64,000 bases of DNA from Glaciozyma antarctica PI12. Taxonomy: Eukaryota; Basidiomycota; Microbotryomycetes; Kriegeriales; Camptobasidiaceae. Location: assembly GCA_002917775.1 (NCBI GenBank), contig KZ627153.1, forward strand, positions 617,741 through 681,740, in the 5' to 3' direction. Of the stretch, positions 57,591-64,000 are shown piece after piece; position 1 is the stretch's first letter, and every line of letters starts with the position of its first letter. The notes beneath the pieces are model-generated. The model worked only from the letters and a program-made list of their open reading frames with translations, was not told the origin of the DNA and ran no database searches. The position numbers and the translations under genes are program-made.

Positions 57591-59377
57591 ATGGATCCGC
57601 TAATCCAGCTGGGGGATCATGTTATCGTCTACTCGGTACGCTCACCAGCCGTTCCACTCACTCCTCCGAGCTAACGCCGCCTCCCCAGAGCCGCGATCAG
57701 GTCGACTCGATTATGATCAAGGAAGGCACGCAGCTACAGAACAAGTACGGCCACTACAAGCACGACAGCATGATTGGCGTTCCATACGGTACCAAGGTGC
57801 GCACTGTAGCTCATGGCGCGGAGACGGCGAGCTGACGCTTGTTTGCGTTGCAGTTTCCCTCTGCGAACGGCCGTGGCTTCGTCTACCTCCTCAGGCCTAC
57901 GCCAGAGCTATGGTGCGTGTAGTCTGAGCGTAACTTCAGTTAGCCCAGGAGCTGACGAGCCTCTCGCTCTCGCAGGACGCTCGCACTCCCTCATCGAACG
58001 CAAATCCTTTACCTCCCCGACATCTCCTTCATCACGTCGTACCTCGATATCAAGGCTGGAAGCAAAGTTATCGAAGCTGGTGAGCTCGCTCCAGGACGAG
58101 GCAGAGGATGGGGCGGCAGCTGACGAAAGAGTAGGCACTGGGAGCGGCTCGTTCTCGCATTCCATCGCGAGGTCCGTCGGCGCGAAGGGCAAGGTCCACT
58201 CGTTCGAATTCCACGAGGAGAGGTATCAGAAGGCTAGGTGAGTTTTTTGCGAGTGGGAAGAGGTGGACGAGGAGCTGACGCGCGAGGTGCAGGGACGAGT
58301 TCAAGCTGCATGGACTCGACGAGATGATCCAGCTCAAGCACCAGAACGTGTACAAGGACGGTTTCGAGCTTGTGGATGAGGTCGATTCAGGTGCGTTCTC
58401 GTTACTGGCGGCGGCAGGAGGACAGGGAGCCGACTTTGCGCGCGCATGGCAGTGTTCCTCGACCTGCCTGCTCCTTGGGAAGCTCTGGGCCATGCGAAGA
58501 CTGCTCTGCGGGTTCGTAACTTTCTCCAGTCCGTATTGCGCACTCCTGAATTCCCCACAGAAAGACCGACAGTCCCGCATCTGCTGCTTCAGTCCCTGCA
58601 TCGAGCAAGTCCTGCGAACAGTTACCGCTCTCTCGGAACTTGGTTTCTCAGGTAGCTATCTCCTCATTCACTCTCCATGCTCTATTCAACTGATGGGTTT
58701 CGGCAGACATCACGATGTACGAAGCCCTCACCCGCTCACACGACCCCGCCGTCCTCATCGCACCCGATATCTCGAGCGCGATTACGCGGATTCAAGAAGT
58801 CGAATCGAAGAAGGAGCGACGACGAGAGGGACAGATCGAGGGCGCGCGCTTGAAGCGGGAGCAGAAGGAGCAGAAGCGGAAGAGGGAGGAGGAGGAAGCG
58901 GGGGAGGATGGAGAGCCTGCTGCGAAGCGGGTAGATCTTAAGGTGGAGGTCGAGGAGGGAGAGGATACCTCCATGTTGGATGGGGAGGCGAACCCTCCGA
59001 CAAGCACGACGGCACCAGCAGCAGCAGTGGCAGCACCCCTACCCCTCCCCACTTCCACCCTCCCCTCGGCCTCTGCCGTCCGCCCTCCCAATCCCAACCA
59101 CCACACCCCCAAAGTCTTCACCTTCAAAGCCGGTCCCCAATCTCGCGGCCACACGAGCTACCTCACTTTCGCCACTCTCCTCCCCGGCGTCTCCCACTCG
59201 TTCGCCGAGACCAAGATCATCGAGGAGGACGCAGGCGAGCTGCTACCGAGCGAGGATAACGATATCACGAGGTCATTGGCGATGGCGGTAGCGGAGGAGG
59301 AGGACGACTTCCCTATCAGTCAGGAGGAGTTGGCGGCGATCTCGCAGATGGGCGGAGCACTCGATGGGAACAGCTGA
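57591..59377 (+). CDS. TRM61: TRM61/GCD14, tRNA m1A58 methyltransferase catalytic subunit
   Basis: Methylates A58 of tRNAs together with Trm6. Exons read MDPLIQLGDHVIVYS, SRDQVDSIMIKEGTQLQNKY with GHYKHDSMIGVPYGTK, RGFVYLLRPTPELW, TLALPHRTQILYLPDISFIT, and TGSGSFSHSIARSVGAKGKV with HSFEFHEERYQKAR, which includes the SAM-binding motif. Next come VDEVDS|AVFLDLPAPWEALGHAKTAL with the catalytic DLPAPW, CFSPCIEQVLRTVTALSELG, and ITMYEALTRSH. A long charged insert (KKERRREGQIEGARLKREQK) and a Pro/Ala-rich linker precede the final SRGHTSYLTFATLLPGV, typical of fungal Trm61. The SAM motif is interrupted before TGSGSF by an intron of about 50 nt. It ends 51 bp from the convergent RAD4 stop. Confidence 0.94.
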
Positions 59378-59428
59378 AATTTCGCAACAAGCTATATATC
59401 AGAACCTCTTTTTCCTCCGCTCTGCCTC

Positions 59429-62400
59429 CTAGAAATCACTCAGAAGCTCCAACGACGACTCGGAATCGTCCGAGCCTTCCGAGTCCTCCGTCGCGGGTAG
59501 CGACGTGAGCTTCCCTCCTCCTCGCGTCGAAGGCCCAGCTCGAGGAGCAGGCGCAGGCGCAGGTTTCTCGACTGGCATTGTGAAGCGGAGCGTTCGTCCG
59601 CTCGTTGAGCGGTTGAGAGTCGAGGGAGATGGGGGAGGGTCGGCGGTGGCAGCGCGTGTTGCAGGCTTTGCTCTGGGGAGCGACTTGGGCTTGGGAATTG
59701 GGGCGACGCGAGTCGCCTTGACGCGTGGGGGAGGGTTCGGAGTCGTCTTGGTCGTTGACGTCCCTGCTTTCGCGGGTGGCGGTACTTGATCCTCGTCGAC
59801 ATGGAACTGCGAATTCGTCAGCGCGAAGTCCCTCGCAAGGAGTGAATGAGAGAACATACCTGGCTCGCCTTCTCAGACGGCGCGGACGCCGGTCCGTGAT
59901 CCTGGTAGCTCGCTTGAAGGCGCTGGCGAATACGAAGACCAATGATGAGCTTCTTCCATCGCTTGAGGCAGCGATCCTGCCGCTTCGCAAACTCCTTCTC
60001 GTCGGCGATTTCGGCAGTGTTGATAATGGCCTAAGCGAAATTCGTTAAAAGCGTGGGAGCGAGCGAGCGAGAAAGAGCTCACTTCGAGCAGGACGTCGGC
60101 CATGTCCGCTGCGACGACGACGCCGGAGAGAATGGGGAGTGCACGACGCTGTCGGAACTCGAAACCAGTCTGAAGCCGCAGTATCAGCATTCTCTCTTGC
60201 GAGCACCGCTAAAATGGGACGTACGACAGCCTCTGCGTACTCGATCCCGAGAGTCTTCGCACATTTCGCAGCGCCTTTGTCTGCAGACGCAATCAATCAG
60301 TCTCAGGCTTAACGCGACCACGAGAGAGTAGACGTACGAGGCAGATGAACAGCTCCGACAGGCAGCATCGACGGCACGTATAGGTCGATATTCCCAAAGT
60401 CGTTTCTCGGAATCTTGCCCTGCTCGCCCAAATCTCGTCAGCTCACCTCGCGCGCCAAGTCGAAACCCGACTTACGTCTACCACTGGCGGAGGAACGTAC
60501 ACCTCCGTCTGATACGCCGCATACAATCCCTGCTCCATCGGGTCCGCTCCCTCGAGCAACGCCGCCTCCTCCACCCTCTTGCGGTTGATCGTCACGTTCC
60601 GCTGCTTGACCCACTTCATCGCCTCCTCCCCATCCTTGACAACACGTCCTTCACGCCAATAGTTCTCAGTGCTCTTGAGCGCGACGACGGCTGAACGAGG
60701 GTAGACGACTTCGGTGCCGCGGAAGGTCCCGACGGGCTTCGTGTTGGGCCGAATCGTCTCGTCGCGGTGAAGGTGCTGCTCGAGAATGTAGCTGCGGAGA
60801 ATCGTTATTTGGTGCGAGGAGATTGGGAGAGGGGACGGACCTGGGGTGGTTCTTGAAGCCTGCGACGGAGGTGGGCATCGGTGCGTTCGCGCGGCGGTTC
60901 CAAAGCTCCTCTTCCTCCTCACGATCTCGGTTCTGCAAGTCCAACCGGGCGTCAGCGAGGAAGATGAAGCGAGAGAAAGGCACGCACGAGTTGGAAAGCT
61001 CTCTGGTAGGGGAGCAGCAAGTCTGCGAACCAATCGGTCCCCTTCTTCGACGGACCACGAGCCTTGACGGTTACAGTGTTGTAGCTTTTCGCGTATCGAG
61101 GAGTAATGTCGCGCGCCGTCCCATCTGTCTCGCAAACGCATCAGCGGAGACCGCAGAGGAGGGGACGAAAGAACGCACCTTCCTCGAAAGCGACGACGTA
61201 GAGCATCTGGTTCTCGCCATAGGACCTTGGTGGCTCCATGATTCCTCGGCAGCGCATCTTCTTGCGGGTTGGGTCGACTGGGATCCAGTGTCGGTTCGAG
61301 CGCGTCCAGACTTCGGTCCAGAAGACTGGGAATCGGTTCATATCCTCGCCGTCTGCGCGGGATCGTCAGCACTCGAAACCATCTGCCGAAAGCGAGAAGA
61401 CGCACCAGGACTTGGTGAGCGATTCATATCCCGCCGAGCCGTCTTGGTCTTCCTCAGTCGAACCGCCGGGACTTTGTACGCGAGCTTCCCCTGTCCATCC
61501 TCCCAGCTCTCACTCCCACTCTCCTCCTCGTCCACCCCATTCTTCTCCGCCTTCTTCCCCTTCCCCTTCCCCGTCTCTCCATCGGCCTTCCGCTTCCCAC
61601 TCGACTTGGTCGCCGCCGACGGAGCGCGCCAATCGACCGGCTGAAGACTGAAGACGAGCCTAGCGGGGAGGTCGAGTGCTCGACAGAGGCACGTAAAGAG
61701 CTGCGCCGACATGTCCCTTGATCCGCGAAGGAGGATCGCACGCTTCATGAGGCTCTTGACCGAGTGCACCTCCTCCCCTCCTCTCGGCTCCTGCTCGCGC
61801 GCTTTACCCTTCCCCTTCTTCGAGAGTTCGTCCTGCTTGCTCGTCCAATCGGTTCCCGAAGCCTTGCGCTGCGCGTCAACTTCGGCGACGCTCATTCGCT
61901 TGATCCCCGTATCCTCGTCGATCGTGAAGGACTGGTACCACCAGGAGAGCAGGTCCTTGAGCGCATGGTCGAAAAGGCGGGAGCGGTCACGTTCGTTCGG
62001 GTGCGAGGTGCGGTTGAAGGCAATGAAGGCGTTTTGGAGGTGGAGAGGGACTTTGGAGAGGAGGCGAGCCTGCTCGGGGCACGAGGTCAGCTCACGCGCC
62101 GGCACTCGTATCAAGCGACGTGCTCACCTGGAGCTCCTTGTTGTTGATATAGCGGTTACGGATCAATCCTGCCGCGAGGAGGCAGATCGTGTGCGTCTTG
62201 TGCTTCTCCTGGCGGATCATCCTCTCCCTCGTCGTCGACCCATCGCTCTTCTTCCTGCACGCAGAGATAGGGCACATCAGCTCTCTCCCTCCTCCCCCCA
62301 GACCGGCTCCGCACTCACTTGGCAGCTCCCTTCCCCTTCGGCTTCGCACCTGCCTTGCTAATGACAATCTCGATCCCCTCTCCGTCTCCCCCAGCCGCCG

Positions 62401-62590
62401 CCGCCTTGGTCGCCGCAAGCGTAGAAGCTCTCTGATCAAGCGTAACATCCACCTCGTCCCAGGCTTCCTCGTCGTCCGAGTCGTAAGCTGCTGCTGCCGC
62501 CGGAGAGTTGAAGGCGCTGTGGTCGTCGTAGGAGGAGGACGCGCCGGGGGAGTCGTGCGCCTCCAAGGCGTCCAAGGAGCGTTTCGGCAT
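59429..62590 (-). CDS. RAD4: RAD4/XPC, nucleotide-excision-repair damage sensor
   Basis: Recognises helix-distorting DNA lesions and starts global-genome NER with Rad23. The start [20 protein letters not shown] leads an acidic N-terminus, then [20 protein letters not shown] and [20 protein letters not shown]. The transglutaminase-like domain holds [56 protein letters not shown] and [23 protein letters not shown]1-3 follow: [20 protein letters not shown] with [49 protein letters not shown] and [21 protein letters not shown] basic/Ser-rich tail ends SSLELLSDF at 59429. About ten introns keep the frame and the length of about 850 residues is normal. It is tail to tail with TRM61. Confidence 0.95.
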
Positions 62591-63079
62591 CGCGCCTGAG
62601 TGAGAGAGGTTGTACCTCGAGTTGAGTGGCGAAGGAAGAGGGAGCTCAGCGCGACTCCTCATCTCGACGTCAGCTCAGCAGTTGCTCTCCCTCCGCCGGA
62701 TCACCTTTAGCGGTAGCCGTTGTAGTCTCAGAGCAGTAGCTCAGACTGAAGCAGTGCGTCGTCCCTCAGCCATTGACCCGGCTGAATCGCGCCCTGACCT
62801 CCCTTTCAGCAGCAGCTCCTCCCGGAATCGAAGAGCACCTCGCCTCGACCTGTCCACTCGAGAGTTCCTCTAACTTATCCTGCTGCGCGCCTCCACTGCC
62901 TTCTGAGCTCGCGCACCGCGGCGCTCTCCAAGTATCTCCCGGCGCTGCGCTCCTCTGCTCCTCCCCTTTACTGCTCTCCCCACATGCCCGTTCTCCCTCG
63001 TCTCCCCAAGCTCGTTTCGTGCCGCAAGCAGAAAGTAGCGCTGAAAACGGATGGATTACTACAACACTCCAACTTCCAC
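62591..63079. other. RAD4 promoter / SERINC 3' spacer
   Basis: About 490 bp between the RAD4 start and the SERINC stop. No gene is seen. The sequence is CT-rich on the plus strand in its right half. Confidence 0.5.
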
Positions 63080-64000
63080 CTAATCCCCAAACCGATCCGG
63101 CAGCACGACGGGCGCCAACAGCGACCACGCGTAGAGGACGAGGCAGAACCACGATGAGACGATCCGCATCCACATGGCGACATGCGAGCGACCAATCTTG
63201 ACTGGGCTTCCGTCGTCGGGGAGGTCGAGAGGACCAGCGGGGGTGACGACGTTCCTGCGACGGTTTGTGAGCTTGCGATTCGGAACGCGGGTAAAAGGGA
63301 ACGTACCAGTTGGTGAGGAGCATTGCAACATACATGGTCGCCATGATGAAGATAACGTGGAACCACGAGTAGTTGTACCTCGTTCCCGTACGCTCGTCGT
63401 CTCGCTCGTCGCCCGTCGTCTCCTCCTCATCGTCGCTCTCGTCCTCCTCCAACGCGCTCGCCGGCAATGATCTGCGCGCAAACATCAGCTCCATCCTCCC
63501 GCTGTATGAAACGCAACGACTCACCCCGCCGCAACCGCCGCCATAAGCGCCTGAGTCCTCAAGCTCTCCTTCTTCTTCGGCTGAGCATTGACGACACCCA
63601 TCTCCCCCTCCTCCTCATGCGCACCGAGCGCCGAATATCCATCCTGCATCGCCAAAGGCCTCTTCCCCTTCCCCACCAACGCCTTGCTCTGCGTCGCCGC
63701 CCTGCTTGTCGAATACGCGATCGCAAGGAACGTGAACACGGCTCCCATGACGACCATCCCGTTCCGCGCTCCCGCCGCGCGCGATTGGAGAGGGTTGCAC
63801 TTGCCTCCGGCGTCGTCGTGGTTCGCGATGGCGGAGGTGACGAGGTAGGCGGTGTAGGCTACGACCATGCCGGATTGGGCGAGGCCGGAACGGGGGTTGG
63901 CGTCTTGGACGGCGGGGGAGATGGAGATGAGAGTGACGAGGATTGAGAGGAGGAGGTTGAAGGTGATGAAGAATTGGTTGAGGGTGCAGTGCGATCCGGC
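63080..64000 (-). CDS. TMS1: SERINC/TMS1 family membrane protein, 5' end beyond the window
   Basis: Multi-spanning TDE1/SERINC family protein, linked to serine-derived lipids and, in animals, to lipid scrambling. From the right edge the reading is AGSHCTLNQFFITFNLLLSI, then LAQSGMVVAYTAYLVTSAIA with NHDDAGGKCNPL, GAVFTFLAIAYSTSRAATQS and ESLRTQALMAAVAAG. After an intron come the acidic ALEEDESDDEEETTGDERDD and the signature YNYSWFHVIFIMATMYVAML with LTNW. The last exon, SHVAMWMRIVSSWFCLVLYA then WSLLAPVVLPDRFGD, ends at 63080. The C-terminal WFHxIF...YVAMLLTNW block is diagnostic. Only the C-terminal part is in the window. Confidence 0.93.

Overview
The window looks like nuclear chromosome sequence of a basidiomycete yeast, most likely a red yeast of the Rhodotorula/Rhodosporidium group (Pucciniomycotina). 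This is inferred from high GC, very dense gene packing on both strands, and many short introns of about 45-65 nt. The introns usually start GTGCGT, GTACGT or GTGAGT, carry a CTGAC/CTAAC-like branch site 10-25 nt before the end, and finish in CAG. The protein families also fit. No rRNA, tRNA, CRISPR array or intact mobile element was seen.

Layout. 0.6-4.5 kb: divergent ribosome-biogenesis pair UTP3/SAS10 and FCF2. 4.5-10.1 kb: an alpha/beta hydrolase, RNase P/MRP subunit POP1 and a small mitochondrial membrane protein. 10.7-11.5 kb: a secreted HsbA-like protein. 12-16.8 kb: autophagy scramblase ATG9 and a VanZ-like membrane protein. 16.8-19.15 kb: the only large gene-poor stretch. 19.15-28.1 kb: a PPN2-like phosphatase, a PFK26-type 6-phosphofructo-2-kinase and cullin-1. 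28.4-33.3 kb: SUMO E1 subunit AOS1, uracil-DNA glycosylase UNG1 and a vWA-domain protein. 33.7-45.6 kb: Miro GTPase GEM1, a DUF2462/UPF0390 protein, an HMCES/SRAP protein, a DUF427 protein, FEN1, Derlin and a DCAF5-like WD40 protein. 45.8-55.2 kb: TAM41, a FAR1-like zinc-finger candidate, a SET-TAD3 fusion and a NYN-like nuclease-fold gene with two C-terminal winged-helix-like repeats. 55.6-64 kb: capping protein alpha, an F-box fragment, TRM61, RAD4/XPC and the 3' part of a SERINC family gene cut by the right edge.

The genes are mostly unrelated housekeeping loci. Two loose themes are visible. Four DNA-repair genes (UNG1, HMCES, FEN1, RAD4) lie within 33 kb, three of them within about 12 kb and linked to abasic-site processing. 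RNA-processing genes (UTP3, FCF2, POP1, TAD3, TRM61) recur.

Points worth a second look are micro-exons as short as 12 nt (UNG1, vWA gene), a GC-AG intron in GEM1, start codons split or closely followed by introns, and loss of the phosphatase catalytic histidine in the PFK26-type enzyme. Others are the SET-TAD3 fusion, the NYN/winged-helix gene and a recurring pattern of single-base frame breaks in otherwise conserved genes. The last suggests assembly indels or local decay.
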